In this document: in pieces, positions 25,108 through 35,036 of the stretch
Layout: each line of letters begins with the position of its first letter
How positions within the stretch are numbered: position 1 is the first letter of the stretch
From: Ralstonia thomasii
GTDB lineage: Bacteria; Pseudomonadota; Gammaproteobacteria; Burkholderiales; Burkholderiaceae
Assembly: GCF_958405895.1 (NCBI RefSeq)
Contig: NZ_CATZAR010000004.1
Reading direction: 5' to 3' (one strand)
DNA: 64,000 nt
Position numbers and translations under genes: made by a program
Notes under the pieces: generated by a model
Seen by the model: only the letters and a program-made list of their open reading frames with translations
Databases searched by the model: none
Told to the model about the DNA's origin: nothing

Positions 25108-27777
25108 TTATGTCTCGCTGCTGTCATCCGCCTGTGCATCGGCATCCGGGGCGGCGTCCGCCGCATCAGCGCCCTCGATACTCTCCGCGCCTTCAGCGTC
25201 GGACTCCATCACCCGTTGCAGCCCGGACAGCTTGTTGCCCTCACCCACCGAGATGAGCGTGACGCCCTGCGTGGCGCGACCCATTTCACGGATCTCATCC
25301 ACGCGCGTGCGGATCAGCACCCCGCCCGTCGTGATCAGCATGATTTCGTCTTCAGGCGCCACCAGCGCGGCGGCCACGACCTTGCCGTTACGCTCGGAGG
25401 TCTGGATGGCGATCATGCCCTTCGTGCCGCGGCCGTGCCGGGTGTACTCCGAGATCGGTGTGCGCTTACCGTAGCCGTTCTCGGTGGCGGTCAGCACGCT
25501 ACCGGCGACCGACTGAGCGCCCTCGCCCTCGGTTTCCGCGGGCGCCACCAGCATGGCAATCACTTGCTGCGTCTCTTCCAGGTTCATACCGCGAACGCCG
25601 CGTGCCTGGCGACCCATCGGGCGCACGTCGTTTTCATCGAAGCGCACCGCCTTGCCTGCGTCGGAGAACAACATGACGTCGTGCTGGCCGTCGGTAATGT
25701 CCGCGCCGATCAGGAAGTCGCCCTCGTCCAGATCGACCGCGATGATGCCGGCCTTGCGTGGGTTCGAGAATTCCGTCAGCGCCGTCTTCTTGACCGTCCC
25801 CTTGGAGGTCGCCATGAACACGAAGTGCTGCTCGTCGAACTGCTTCACCGGCAGGATCACGTTGATCTTCTCGCCCGGCGACAGCGGGAACATATTGACG
25901 ATCGGGCGCCCGCGCGAGTTACGGCTGCCCTGAGGCACCTCCCACACCTTCAGCCAATACAGACGGCCGCGGTTCGAGAAGCAGAGAATGTAATCGTGCG
26001 TGTTGGCGACGAATAGCGTGTCGATCCAATCGTCTTCCTTCGTCGCCGCAGCTTGCTTGCCGCGGCCGCCACGCTTTTGCGCCCGGTATTCGGAAATCGG
26101 CTGACTCTTCATGTAGCCGCTGTGGGACAGCGTCACCACCAGATCCTGCGGCGTAATGAGGTCTTCTGTATCCAACTCGGTGGCATTGTGCTCAATCTGC
26201 GAGCGACGCTCATCGCCAAACTCAGCGCGGATCGCGGTGAGTTCCTCGACGATGATGGCGGTAATGCGCTCCGGCCTAGCCAGGATGTCCAACAGATCGG
26301 CGATCTGCGCCATCACTTCGCGGTATTCCTGGACGATCTTGTCCTGCTCCAGCCCGGTGAGGCGTTGCAGGCGCATCTGCAGAATTTCCTGCGCTTGCGT
26401 ATCCGACAGCCTGTACAAGCCGTCGCCCTGCATACCAAACACCGGCAGCAGACCTTCCGGACGATACGCGGCGCCACCGCCGGAGGTTTCGCTCTCGGCG
26501 CGAACGAGCATGTCGCGCACGAGGCCCGAATCCCAACTGCGGTTCATCAGCTCAGCCTTGGCAACCGGCGGGGTCGGCGCAGCCTTGATGATGGCGATGA
26601 ATTCGTCGATGTTGGCCAGTGCAACAGCCAGACCTTCAAGGATGTGGCCGCGCTCGCGTGCCTTGCGCAGGTCGAATACCGTGCGACGCGTCACCACCTC
26701 GCGGCGGTGCAGCAGGAAGCACTCAAGCATCTGGCGCAGGTTCAGCAGGCGTGGCTGGCCGTCGACAAGCGCGACCATGTTCATACCGAACGTGTCCTGC
26801 AGCTGCGTATTCTTATAGAGGTTGTTGAGCACGACCTCTGGCACCTCGCCGCGCTTGAGTTCGATCACCACGCGCATGCCGGACTTGTCCGACTCATCGC
26901 GAATGTCGGAAATGCCTTCGATGCGCTTTTCGGTGACCAGCTCGGCGATGCGCTCGAGCAGCGTGCGCTTGTTAACCTGATACGGCAGCTCGTCGACGAT
27001 GATCGCCTGGCGCTGGCCGCGGTCGATATCCTCGAAGTGCGTCTTGGCGCGCATCACCACACGGCCGCGGCCGGTGCGATAGCCCTCGCGGACACCCGAA
27101 ATGCCGTAGATGATGCCTGCCGTTGGGAAGTCCGGCGCCGGGATCAGCTCGATCAGCTCGTCGACCGTCGCTTCCGGATTGCGCAGCAAGTGGAGGCAGC
27201 CATCGACGACTTCATTCAGGTTATGCGGCGGAATGTTCGTCGCCATACCCACCGCGATCCCGGACGAACCGTTGATCAGCAAGTTGGGGATGCGGGCCGG
27301 CAGAACGGACGGTTCAGTTTCGGAACCGTCGTAGTTCGGCTCAAAATTGACGGTTTCCTTGTCGAGGTCGGCCAGCAGTTCGTGGGCAATCTTCGACAGG
27401 CGGATTTCGGTGTAACGCATCGCCGCGGCGTTGTCGCCATCGACGGAGCCGAAGTTGCCTTGGCCGTCGACCAGCATGTAGCGCAGCGAGAAGTTCTGCG
27501 CCATCCGCACGATGGTGTCGTATACAGCAGTGTCGCCGTGGGGGTGATACTTACCGATCACATCCCCGACAATACGGGCAGACTTCTTATAGGGGCGATT
27601 CCAGTCGTTGTTCAGCTCGTGCATCGAGTAAAGCGCACGGCGATGCACCGGCTTGAGACCATCCCGCACATCTGGAAGCGCGCGGCCCACGATTACGCTC
27701 ATGGCGTAAGCGAGATACGAGCTGCGCATTTCTTCTTCGAGCGATACCGGGAGTGTCTCTTTGGCGAATTGATCCAT
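25108..27777 (-). CDS. gyrA: DNA gyrase subunit A
   Basis: 889 residues. Active tyrosine 122 in AAAMRYTEIRL, quinolone-pocket residues Thr83 and Asp87 (HPHGDTAVYD); Thr83 is the natural state of several species and not evidence of resistance. GyrA box QKRGGRGKQ near 565, then the C-terminal six-bladed DNA-wrapping domain and an acidic tail ending in DDSSET. Introduces negative supercoils with GyrB. Divergent from ompA. Start ATG 27777 gives MDQFAKETLPVSLEEEMRSS. Confidence 0.98.
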   Translation of the reverse strand: MDQFAKETLPVSLEEEMRSSYLAYAMSVIVGRALPDVRDGLKPVHRRALYSMHELNNDWNRPYKKSARIVGDVIGKYHPHGDTAVYDTIVRMAQNFSLRYMLVDGQGNFGSVDGDNAAAMRYTEIRLSKIAHELLADLDKETVNFEPNYDGSETEPSVLPARIPNLLINGSSGIAVGMATNIPPHNLNEVVDGCLHLLRNPEATVDELIELIPAPDFPTAGIIYGISGVREGYRTGRGRVVMRAKTHFEDIDRGQRQAIIVDELPYQVNKRTLLERIAELVTEKRIEGISDIRDESDKSGMRVVIELKRGEVPEVVLNNLYKNTQLQDTFGMNMVALVDGQPRLLNLRQMLECFLLHRREVVTRRTVFDLRKARERGHILEGLAVALANIDEFIAIIKAAPTPPVAKAELMNRSWDSGLVRDMLVRAESETSGGGAAYRPEGLLPVFGMQGDGLYRLSDTQAQEILQMRLQRLTGLEQDKIVQEYREVMAQIADLLDILARPERITAIIVEELTAIRAEFGDERRSQIEHNATELDTEDLITPQDLVVTLSHSGYMKSQPISEYRAQKRGGRGKQAAATKEDDWIDTLFVANTHDYILCFSNRGRLYWLKVWEVPQGSRNSRGRPIVNMFPLSPGEKINVILPVKQFDEQHFVFMATSKGTVKKTALTEFSNPRKAGIIAVDLDEGDFLIGADITDGQHDVMLFSDAGKAVRFDENDVRPMGRQARGVRGMNLEETQQVIAMLVAPAETEGEGAQSVAGSVLTATENGYGKRTPISEYTRHGRGTKGMIAIQTSERNGKVVAAALVAPEDEIMLITTGGVLIRTRVDEIREMGRATQGVTLISVGEGNKLSGLQRVMESDAEGAESIEGADAADAAPDADAQADDSSET

Positions 27778-28208
27778 TGGGCGAACGGTGGGAGGTCCCT
27801 AGTGAGCACAGCAATGCGCACTGCAGGACGCTGCGGTTGCGCGAATAACAGAACATTTTACCATGCCGCAAGCCCCCTTCCCTCATACGCGCGAGCGACG
27901 CATCGTCAACCCCGGGCACGTTCCCTGCGAGCGGGGGCAAAACCGGGGAGCCAGTCCCCATAAGGGTTTGCGAGGCATTTCCTGCCTTGTTGCGTACACA
28001 CCACAAGGCCATGGCGCCCCGTTCGAATCGCTTATATTTGCTTTTTAGGAGTGCGTGCTTGTGGCACAATCCCCCAGCGAAGAGGCAGACATTGTTCGAA
28101 GTGGAGCCTTCACCACACCGAGAATGTTATACTCCGAAGAATGTATGACTTGTTTTCGTCCCATCTGCTCGCAGTCTTCTGCGGTGATCTCATCCTGAGA
28201 GGAGAAAT
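27778..28208. other. Divergent gyrA/ompA intergenic region
   Basis: 431 bases with no credible gene. It must hold the gyrA promoter (a TAAAAT lies on the minus strand around 27855-27860) and the ompA promoter (separate entry). Short frames here have no conserved sequence. A GGCACAATCCCCC stretch near 28062-28074 recurs on the minus strand in the serC leader. Confidence 0.6.
28125..28133 (+). promoter_or_regulatory. Extended -10 promoter of ompA
   Basis: TGTTATACT: a TG at 28125-28126, one base, then TATACT at 28128-28133. Gives a leader of about 70 bases before the ompA start; the -35 is weak, as expected for an extended -10. Confidence 0.5.
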
Positions 28209-28865
28209 ATGAAAAAATTTGCCAAGCTCGCGTTCGCTGCAGCTGCGGTAGCCATGGCTGCGTCCGCTTACGCTCAGTCGGTGCCCTACGAAAAGAAGGC
28301 CGTCAACGACAACTGGGGTAACGGCACGAGCGAGTGGGTCTGGAAGAACGGCACGAACGAACTGTGCTGGCGCAATGGCTTCTGGACGCCGGCAACCGCC
28401 AACGCTCAGTGCGACGGCGCTCTGGCTCCGGCTGCTGCTCCGACCGCTGCTCCGGCTGCTCCGGCTGCTCCGGTTGTGTCGAGCGAAAAGGTTACGTTCG
28501 CTGCTGACACCCTGTTCGATTTCGACAAGGCTGTGCTGAAGCCGGAAGGCAAGGCCAAGCTGGACGACCTGGTCTCGAAGCTGAATGGTATCAACCTGGA
28601 AGTCGTGATCGCCGTTGGCCACACCGACTCGTTCGGTTCGGACAAGTACAACGACCGCCTGTCGGTCCGTCGTGCTGAAGCCGTCAAGGGCTACCTGGTC
28701 AGCAAGGGCATCGAAGCCAACCGTGTCTACACGGAAGGCAAGGGCAAGCGTCAGCTGAAGGTTGATCCGAAGTCGTGCAAGGGCGCTCGCAAGGCACAAA
28801 TCGCCTGCCAGCAACCGAACCGCCGCGTGGACGTCGAAGTGGTCGGCACCCGCAAGGCTCAGTAA
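28209..28865 (+). CDS. ompA: OmpA family outer membrane protein
   Basis: 218 residues: signal peptide 1-22 (MKKFAKLAFAAAAVAMAASA), a short N-terminal segment with WKNGTNELCWRNGFW, an Ala/Pro linker, and a C-terminal OmpA-type peptidoglycan-binding domain from about 95 (VTFAADTLFDFDKAVLKPEG, VGHTDSFGSDKYNDRLSVRR, NRRVDVEV). No full eight-strand barrel is present, so it is an OmpA-C lipoprotein-like or small-anchor type. SD GAGGAG and codon use fit a very highly expressed gene. Followed by a strong terminator. Confidence 0.95.
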   Translation: MKKFAKLAFAAAAVAMAASAYAQSVPYEKKAVNDNWGNGTSEWVWKNGTNELCWRNGFWTPATANAQCDGALAPAAAPTAAPAAPAAPVVSSEKVTFAADTLFDFDKAVLKPEGKAKLDDLVSKLNGINLEVVIAVGHTDSFGSDKYNDRLSVRRAEAVKGYLVSKGIEANRVYTEGKGKRQLKVDPKSCKGARKAQIACQQPNRRVDVEVVGTRKAQ

Positions 28866-28880
28866 TTCGGTTCACACCGG

Positions 28881-28911
28881 AAAAAAGCCCAGCTGTCGCT
28901 GGGCTTTTTTT
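28881..28911 (+). terminator. Terminator after ompA
   Basis: 7-bp GC stem with a TGTC loop (28887-28904) followed by T7 and preceded by A6, 22 bases past the stop. Confidence 0.9.
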
Positions 28912-28969
28912 CGCCTGTACATCTGCGTCGCCGGACGCCTTCCCCGAGGCCGCTGCGGAAATAGGCGCC

Positions 28970-29006
28970 AAAAAAAACGATGACGCAAAATGCGCCATCG
29001 CTTTTT
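28970..29006. terminator. Bidirectional terminator between ompA and the glycine-zipper gene
   Basis: 10-base arms with one mismatch (28978-28987 and 28991-29000), A8 on the left and T5 on the right, so it works best for the minus-strand gene. A second stem GGGGCA/TGCCCC with T5 (29013-29034) follows on the plus strand. Confidence 0.75.
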
Positions 29007-29048
29007 CTGTTTGGGGCACCCGATGCCCCTTTTTCATGACCGCCCTTC

Positions 29049-29540
29049 TTATTGATAGGAAGGTGTCGCCTGGTCGTTAGCAACCATGGCGCGATCGCCC
29101 ACGCGCAGATTGTTCGGGTTTCGTTGCGTGACGGTCGCGACGCGGCCATCATCGAGGCGGACAGTGATGCGGTACACGGTTTGGCCGCCCGCTCCTGCGC
29201 GCTGTTCGACTTGGTTGCCAGCATAGGCACCCAGTGCTGCGCCGCCAATGGTTGCGACTGTGTTGCCCGTACCGCCGCCAACTTGGTGACCCAGAATACC
29301 GCCGGCCACACCGCCGATGATCGTGCCTAAAATGCCCGGGCTATTTGCCGGGGCCTGCATCGGCTGGATCGATTCCACGCGGCCATAGAGGGCCCCCGTT
29401 TGCTGCGGTTGGCCGCCATAGGCCGGAGGCTGTTGAGCGTACCCACCGTTATAGCCACCCCCGTAACCCGGCGCAGCGCAGCCTGCCAGCACCGTCAGGC
29501 CCGCAACACCCAGCCCAATCAGAATTTGTTTGGATTTCAT
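29049..29540 (-). CDS. Glycine-zipper 2TM-domain outer membrane lipoprotein (SlyB/OsmB-like)
   Basis: 163 residues from ATG 29540: signal with lipobox LAGC (cysteine at about 20), a Gly/Tyr/Gln-rich stretch (GYGGGYNGGY), then a glycine zipper GTIIGGVAGGILGHQVGGG...GAALGAYAGNQVE and a small beta domain (VYRITVRLDDGRVATVTQ). SlyB-type proteins sit in the outer membrane and are stress-responsive. SD AGGAGAG. Convergent with ompA, two terminators between. Confidence 0.88.
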   Translation of the reverse strand: MKSKQILIGLGVAGLTVLAGCAAPGYGGGYNGGYAQQPPAYGGQPQQTGALYGRVESIQPMQAPANSPGILGTIIGGVAGGILGHQVGGGTGNTVATIGGAALGAYAGNQVEQRAGAGGQTVYRITVRLDDGRVATVTQRNPNNLRVGDRAMVANDQATPSYQ

Positions 29541-29635
29541 TGATCTCTCCTTGAACGAAGGTGACAGTTTGAGGAAAAGCATGCGCGTTTGTTCACCTCT
29601 GTTTCAATGTGAAACCTTTTCGCAAACCCCTTGAT

Positions 29636-29664
29636 TTGGTTGGGGCGACGCTTTTTGGTACATT
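29636..29664 (+). promoter_or_regulatory. Promoter of ubiG-gph
   Basis: -35 TTGGTT (29636-29641), 17-base spacer, -10 TACATT (29659-29664) with a TG one base before it. Transcription would start about 15 bases before the ATG, leaving a very short leader. Confidence 0.5.
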
Positions 29665-29685
29665 TCCTCACCTAGCCGATATGCC

Positions 29686-30417
29686 ATGGCGCAGCGCAAC
29701 ATGACGACCACTCACGCGAACGCCGATCCCGGCGAACTCGAAAAATTCAGCGAACTCGCCCACCGCTGGTGGGATCCGAACAGCGAGTTCAAACCCCTGC
29801 ACGAAATCAATCCGCTGCGCCTCGGCTGGATTCAGTCGATCGCCCCGCTGGCCGGCAAACGCATCGTCGACGTGGGCTGCGGCGGCGGCATCCTTTCAGA
29901 GAGCATGGCGCGTGCCGGCGCCGACGTCAAAGGCATCGACCTGTCCCGCAAAGCGCTGCGTGTCGCCGACCTGCATAGTCTCGAGGCGGGCGTTACCGTC
30001 GATTACGAGGAGATTGCCGCAGAAGCCTTGGCCGCACGCGAGCCGGCCAGCTTCGATGTCGTTACTTGCATGGAGATGCTCGAACATGTGCCCGATCCGG
30101 CGTCTGTTGTGCGTGCGTGCGCGACGCTGGTAAAACCGGGCGGATACGTGTTTTTCTCGACCATCCACCGGAACGCCAAGGCCTATCTGCTGGCGGTCAT
30201 TGGCGCGGAATACGTGCTCAACATGCTGCCGCGCGGCACGCATGACTACGCCAAGTTCATTCGCCCGTCGGAGCTGAGCGCGTTCGTACGGGGGGCCGGG
30301 CTCCAGGCTCAAGAGATGTGCGGGCTCGAATACAACCCGATCACCGGCCGCTATGCCCTCACGCAGGACGCCAGCGTCAACTATTTGATGGCAACGCGCC
30401 GTCCGGCCGAGGCATGA
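29686..30417 (+). CDS. ubiG: Ubiquinone biosynthesis O-methyltransferase
   Basis: 243 residues. SAM site VDVGCGGGILSESMARAG near 62-79, WWDPNSEFKPLHEINPLRL at the N-terminus, and CMEMLEHVPDP, all UbiG hallmarks. Performs both O-methylations of ubiquinone synthesis at the membrane. Start 29686 gives MAQRNMTTTHANAD; 29701 (MTTTHAN) is an alternative and no SD decides. Overlaps gph by ATGA. Confidence 0.95.
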   Translation: MAQRNMTTTHANADPGELEKFSELAHRWWDPNSEFKPLHEINPLRLGWIQSIAPLAGKRIVDVGCGGGILSESMARAGADVKGIDLSRKALRVADLHSLEAGVTVDYEEIAAEALAAREPASFDVVTCMEMLEHVPDPASVVRACATLVKPGGYVFFSTIHRNAKAYLLAVIGAEYVLNMLPRGTHDYAKFIRPSELSAFVRGAGLQAQEMCGLEYNPITGRYALTQDASVNYLMATRRPAEA

Positions 30418-31103
30418 CGGCGCGCCAGTTTCCCGATCCGCTGGGCGCGGTGCTGTTCGACCTGGACGGCACACTTGCGGACACGGCCCCCGATCTGGCC
30501 GCCGCGGCCAACAAGGTGCGCACTGATCGTGGCCTCGAACCGGTGGACTACGAAGCGCTGCGCCCGGTCGCCTCGCATGGTGCCCGCGGACTGATCGGCG
30601 TGGCCTTCGGTGTTAGGCCAGGGGATGCGGAGTTCGAGTCGCTACGGCTGGCGTTTCTCGCCAACTACGAGGCGGAAATCTGTGTGCGTACGCAGCTGTT
30701 TCCGGGCATGGCCGAAGTGCTGGTCGAACTGGGGAGGGCGGGCGTCCCCTGGGGGATCGTCACCAACAAGTCGGGCCGCCTGACGGTACCGCTGGTTGCA
30801 CGGTTGCCGTTGCCGGTGCCGCCGGCGTGCGTCGTTGCGGGCGACACGACGCCGCACGCCAAGCCCCACCCCGCCCCACTGCTGCATGCGGCCGAATCCA
30901 TCGGCATCGACGCACGACAGATCGTCTACGTGGGCGATGACCTGCGCGATATCGAAGCCGGCCGCGCTGCCGGCATGCCTACCATTGCGGCCAGTTACGG
31001 CTATTGTGGTAATGGGCCATCGCCAGCGGAATGGCGCGCCGATGCGCTGATCGCCAGCGCGGCCGAGCTGATTCCGCTGCTGCTCGAGTCGCAACGCGCT
31101 TGA
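30414..31103 (+). CDS. gph: Phosphoglycolate phosphatase (HAD family)
   Basis: 229 residues from ATG 30414, which overlaps the ubiG stop as ATGA, so translation is coupled. HAD motifs: FDLDGTLADTAPDL (motif I), IVTNKSG (II), and KPHPAPLLHA / VGDDLRDIEAGRAAGM (III/IV). Removes 2-phosphoglycolate formed during DNA repair and metabolism. The ubiG-gph pair is conserved in beta-proteobacteria. The 96 bases of open frame upstream lie inside ubiG. Confidence 0.94.
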   Translation: MTARQFPDPLGAVLFDLDGTLADTAPDLAAAANKVRTDRGLEPVDYEALRPVASHGARGLIGVAFGVRPGDAEFESLRLAFLANYEAEICVRTQLFPGMAEVLVELGRAGVPWGIVTNKSGRLTVPLVARLPLPVPPACVVAGDTTPHAKPHPAPLLHAAESIGIDARQIVYVGDDLRDIEAGRAAGMPTIAASYGYCGNGPSPAEWRADALIASAAELIPLLLESQRA

Positions 31104-31221
31104 CCACAATGCCCAGGTGAATGCCCGGGCGCCACACCTTTCAGGACCGCTGCCTCCCGTCGGGACGTGGCGGTCAATCGACTGACGAAGTAGGCCACGC
31201 CGTGGCCGGACCGACACCAGC

Positions 31222-34200
31222 ATGAGCTCCTCCCCCGATTCGCGCCCCGATCTGCAATCGAATACCGCCGGCTGGCGCGCACGGCTTGATCGCCTGCGCG
31301 GTACGGCCGGCTGGCAACGCGCGGCGCAGGTCGGCACGTCGCGTCGCACCAAGCGCATCGGGATCGGCGTGCTGATCTTTCTGGTGATGTTCGGGCTACT
31401 GGGTGCATTCGGCGGCCCGCCGTTGCTGCACCACCTGGCGCAAACGCAGCTCAGCCAGCTCCTGGAACGGCCGGTTTCGGTCGGCAAGATCAGCATCAAC
31501 CCATACACGCTGCGGCTTGATGTCGACCAGCTCCACATTGCCGAGCGCGACGGCAAGACGCCGTTCGTCGATGTCGGCCATCTGCATGTGAACGCGTCGT
31601 GGAGTTCGATCTTCCGCCGCGCGCCCGTGATTGAAGAACTCAGCATCGATGCGCCGCACGTGCGTATCGTGCGCACCGCCGAACAGCGTTTCAACTTCTC
31701 CGACATCGTCGACAAGCTAAGCCAGCCGGAAACCGCGCCCAAGCCCAAGTCGAACGAGCCGGCACGTTTCGTCTTTGCCAATCTGCAGTTGACCAACGGC
31801 GCCATCGACTTTGTCGACCAGCCGCTCGGCGGGCAACACAAGGTGGAGGGCTTGCAGATCGGCGTGCCTTTCGTGGCGAGCCTGCCGGCAGACGTGGACA
31901 TCTTCGTGCAGCCTTTGCTGGTTGCCCGCATCGACGGCGCGCCGCTGCATTTCGCGGGCAAGACAAAGCCGTTTGCCGATTCGCTCGAATCGAACCTCAA
32001 CGTCAAGATCGACGGACTGGATCTGCCCCGCTATCTCGGCTACGTACCCGGCCCGCTGCCGGTGGCGGTTCCACAAGGCAAGCTGACGACCGACCTGACG
32101 ATCGACTTCCAGAAGCCCAAGAGCGGCACACCAGTGCTGCGCGTGCATGGCACGACCGGCCTCGACAACCTCGAAGTGGTCGACGCCAGGAAAGCGCCAC
32201 TGGTGGCCGCCAAGCAGGTGCGCGCAACGCTTGCCGACGTGCGCCCGCTCGACAACGTGTTCCACCTCGATGCGCTGACGCTGGATGGCGTGCGCGTTAA
32301 CGCCACGCGCGGTGCGGATGGAGCGATCAATTTCGCGCAACTCGCCGGCAAGCCGGCACCTGCCGAAGCGAAAGCTGCCACGGCCGAGGCCGCGACCACC
32401 GCCAAGCCGAAACCGTTGGATGTGGCGGTCAACAAGCTGCAACTGACCAACAGCACCGTCCACTGGCGTGACGCGACCACGCAGCCGGCTGCCGACCTGA
32501 TACTGGAAGACCTCCACGGCGACATTCGCGTGCGTACGTTGGGCGGTCCGACCTCGCTCGATGTGGGCGCCAAGCTGGCGCAAGGCGGCACGCTCAATGT
32601 CAAAGGCAACACATCGCTGGAGAAGAACACCGGCGAGCTGGAACTGAAGCTGGACGGCGTGAAGCTGGTCGGCATCAGCCCGTATCTGCGCCAGGCGGGC
32701 GCACCGCAATTGCAGAGCGGTGCGCTATCGGCCGACGGCAAGGTGGCGCTCGAATTCGGGCCGGACAAATTCAACGTGCGCGCGGAACCGCTGACCGCAA
32801 GCCTGGCCGACCTGTCACTGGCGCCGGCCACGGGCAAGGACACCGCGCTGCGAGCCAAGCTGCTGCGCGCAGAGGTGAAGCGCTTTGACCTGAGCGCCCG
32901 CACCATCGCCCTGAACGAAGTGCGCGCCGATGGCCTGCAGATCGATGCGTTGCGCAAGAAGGACGGCACAACCACGTTGACGCTGCTCGATGGTCCGCAA
33001 TCGGTGGCGGGCAAGTCGACAGCGCCGGCCAAGTCCAGCGCAAAGTCGAACGCGCCGGCCGAAAAACCCTGGGCAGTGACCGTACAAACGCTGAAGCTGG
33101 ACAACAGCGCTGTCGGCTTTGAAGACCAATCGAACTCGCGCCCGGTCAAGGTGCGTGTCGAGCCGCTGAACGTGGTCGTGCAGAACGCCTCCTCCGATCT
33201 CGGCAAACCGGTCAGCGTGCAGATTGGCGCAGGGCTGGGTGCCAAGGGCAAGCTCGATGTGCGCGGCGAGGTCGTGCCGCAGCCGCTCAAGGCCGACCTG
33301 CGCGTGAACTCGCAGAACCTGTCGCTGGCAGGCTTCGATCCGTATCTGGACAAGTCGTTGAACGCGGCCATCACCAGCGCGCTGCTATCGATGGACGGGC
33401 GCCTCGTGCTCAACCAGGGCAAGGCGCTGACGGTGAACTACCAGGGCAACGCGACACTGGGCAACGTCCGCCTGCAAGACCGCGTGAGTTCGGATGACTT
33501 CCTGCGCTGGCGCTCGCTCGCGCTCAACCGCATCCAGGCCAACTACGACGGCACTACGCCGCGCGTGCGGGTGGGAGCGATGGCGCTGTCGACGTTCTAC
33601 GCGCGGATCATCATCAACCCGAATGGGCGCCTGAACCTGCAGGACATCCGCGTGCAGCCGACCGAGGAGCGACGCTCGCTGACGCAAAGCGAACCTGCAT
33701 CGGCATCGGCCGCAGCGGCTTCCGCCCCGGCAGCCGCGCCCGTGACGGCTTCGGCTCCGACTGCGGCACCCGCATCGGCCGTCACCGTCACAGCCACGGG
33801 CCCCACGCCCAAAGCCGGCGGCGCCGACCTGCGCGTTGACGCCATCACGCTGCAGGACGGCAACATCCGCTTCACCGACAACTTCGTCAAGCCGAACTAC
33901 ACCGCCAACCTGACCGCCATCGGAGGCTCGATCGGTACGATCAGCACGGCGGCCAACCAGACACCCGCAGATGTGACGCTGCGCGGCAGTGTCGACAGCA
34001 CGGCACCGGTGGACATCCACGGCAAGGTGAACCCGCTCGCTCCCATGGCCTTTGTCGACCTGACGGCCAAGGCCGACGGCGTGGAACTGACCAACCTCAC
34101 GCCCTACTCCGCCAAGTACGCCGGCTACCCGATCACCAAGGGCAAGCTGACGATGGATCTGCACTACCTGCTCGACCAGGGCAAGTTGACCGCCGACAAC

Positions 34201-35004
34201 CACATCTTCATCGACCAGCTCACCTTCGGCGACCGCGTAGAAAGTAAGGACGCGACCAATCTGCCGGTGCGGCTGGCAGTGGCGCTGCTGAAGAATTCGC
34301 GCGGCGAGATCGACGTGCGCGTGCCGGTATCGGGCTCGCTCGATGACCCACAGTTCAGCATCGGCGGCGTCATCCTGCGTGCATTCGTCAACCTCATCGC
34401 GCGCGCCGTGACGGCGCCGTTCTCGCTGCTGGCCAGCGCGTTTGGCGGCAGCGGCGGCGAAGAACTCGGCTACATCGAGTTCGACCCCGGCACGTCGAAC
34501 ATCGGCCAGGCGTCCTTGGCCAAGCTCGACAAGCTCGGCACTGCGCTGAAGGACCGCCCGGCGCTGAAGGTCGACATCATCGGCCGCGTCGATCCGGAAT
34601 TCGACCGCGACGGCCTGCGCCGGGAAGCCGTGAACCGTCAGATTCGCGAGCAGAAACTCAAGGACGCCGGCGACGCTGCTGAGGCAGATACCACCGTCAA
34701 GCCGGAAGAGGAGAACAAGTACCTTGAACGCGCATACAAAGCCGCCAAATTCCCGAAACCGCGCAACGTGATCGGGCTGGCCAAATCCTTGCCGCCCGAC
34801 GAGATGCGCAAGCTAATGGAAACCAACGTGCAAGTGACGGATGCGGATTTGCGTGAGCTCGCGCAGCGTCGGGCGAATGCGGTGCATGTTGCACTTGCTG
34901 AACGCGTGGATCCGGGGCGCCTCTTTGTTGTCGCCCCCAAGCTCAACGCAGAAGGCATCAAGGACAAGGGCAAGACGACGCGGGTTGATTTCTCGCTGAA
35001 GTAG
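31222..35004 (+). CDS. DUF748 (AsmA-like) envelope protein
   Basis: 1260 residues. One membrane helix near 46-66 (IGVLIFLVMFGLLGAFGG), followed by repeated beta-rich blocks of the DUF748/AsmA type: ISINPYTLRLDVDQLHI at the start, LQLTNSTVHWRDA, LQDGNIRFTDNFVKPNY. An Ala/Pro/Ser-rich linker sits at about 830-870, and a C-terminal OmpA-like beta-alpha stretch (YIEFDPGTSNIGQASLAKLD) ends the protein. AsmA-like proteins form bridge-like lipid-transport rods between the membranes; the exact role of this one is unknown. Length is typical of the DUF748 group. Stands alone between gph and tmRNA. Confidence 0.85.
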   Translation: MSSSPDSRPDLQSNTAGWRARLDRLRGTAGWQRAAQVGTSRRTKRIGIGVLIFLVMFGLLGAFGGPPLLHHLAQTQLSQLLERPVSVGKISINPYTLRLDVDQLHIAERDGKTPFVDVGHLHVNASWSSIFRRAPVIEELSIDAPHVRIVRTAEQRFNFSDIVDKLSQPETAPKPKSNEPARFVFANLQLTNGAIDFVDQPLGGQHKVEGLQIGVPFVASLPADVDIFVQPLLVARIDGAPLHFAGKTKPFADSLESNLNVKIDGLDLPRYLGYVPGPLPVAVPQGKLTTDLTIDFQKPKSGTPVLRVHGTTGLDNLEVVDARKAPLVAAKQVRATLADVRPLDNVFHLDALTLDGVRVNATRGADGAINFAQLAGKPAPAEAKAATAEAATTAKPKPLDVAVNKLQLTNSTVHWRDATTQPAADLILEDLHGDIRVRTLGGPTSLDVGAKLAQGGTLNVKGNTSLEKNTGELELKLDGVKLVGISPYLRQAGAPQLQSGALSADGKVALEFGPDKFNVRAEPLTASLADLSLAPATGKDTALRAKLLRAEVKRFDLSARTIALNEVRADGLQIDALRKKDGTTTLTLLDGPQSVAGKSTAPAKSSAKSNAPAEKPWAVTVQTLKLDNSAVGFEDQSNSRPVKVRVEPLNVVVQNASSDLGKPVSVQIGAGLGAKGKLDVRGEVVPQPLKADLRVNSQNLSLAGFDPYLDKSLNAAITSALLSMDGRLVLNQGKALTVNYQGNATLGNVRLQDRVSSDDFLRWRSLALNRIQANYDGTTPRVRVGAMALSTFYARIIINPNGRLNLQDIRVQPTEERRSLTQSEPASASAAAASAPAAAPVTASAPTAAPASAVTVTATGPTPKAGGADLRVDAITLQDGNIRFTDNFVKPNYTANLTAIGGSIGTISTAANQTPADVTLRGSVDSTAPVDIHGKVNPLAPMAFVDLTAKADGVELTNLTPYSAKYAGYPITKGKLTMDLHYLLDQGKLTADNHIFIDQLTFGDRVESKDATNLPVRLAVALLKNSRGEIDVRVPVSGSLDDPQFSIGGVILRAFVNLIARAVTAPFSLLASAFGGSGGEELGYIEFDPGTSNIGQASLAKLDKLGTALKDRPALKVDIIGRVDPEFDRDGLRREAVNRQIREQKLKDAGDAAEADTTVKPEEENKYLERAYKAAKFPKPRNVIGLAKSLPPDEMRKLMETNVQVTDADLRELAQRRANAVHVALAERVDPGRLFVVAPKLNAEGIKDKGKTTRVDFSLK

Positions 35005-35008
35005 CCCA

Positions 35009-35021
35009 TCTATGGGATAAT
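35009..35021 (+). promoter_or_regulatory. Extended -10 promoter of ssrA
   Basis: TGGGATAAT (TG one base before GATAAT at 35016-35021), 16 bases before the mature tmRNA 5' end, directly after the DUF748 stop. -35 is weak. Confidence 0.45.
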
Positions 35022-35036
35022 CGACACTTCCTTACT

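Noticed and set aside
27520..27540. Quinolone-resistance change at GyrA position 83
   Set aside because: Thr83 is the natural residue in several genera and Asp87 is intact, so it is not evidence of resistance.
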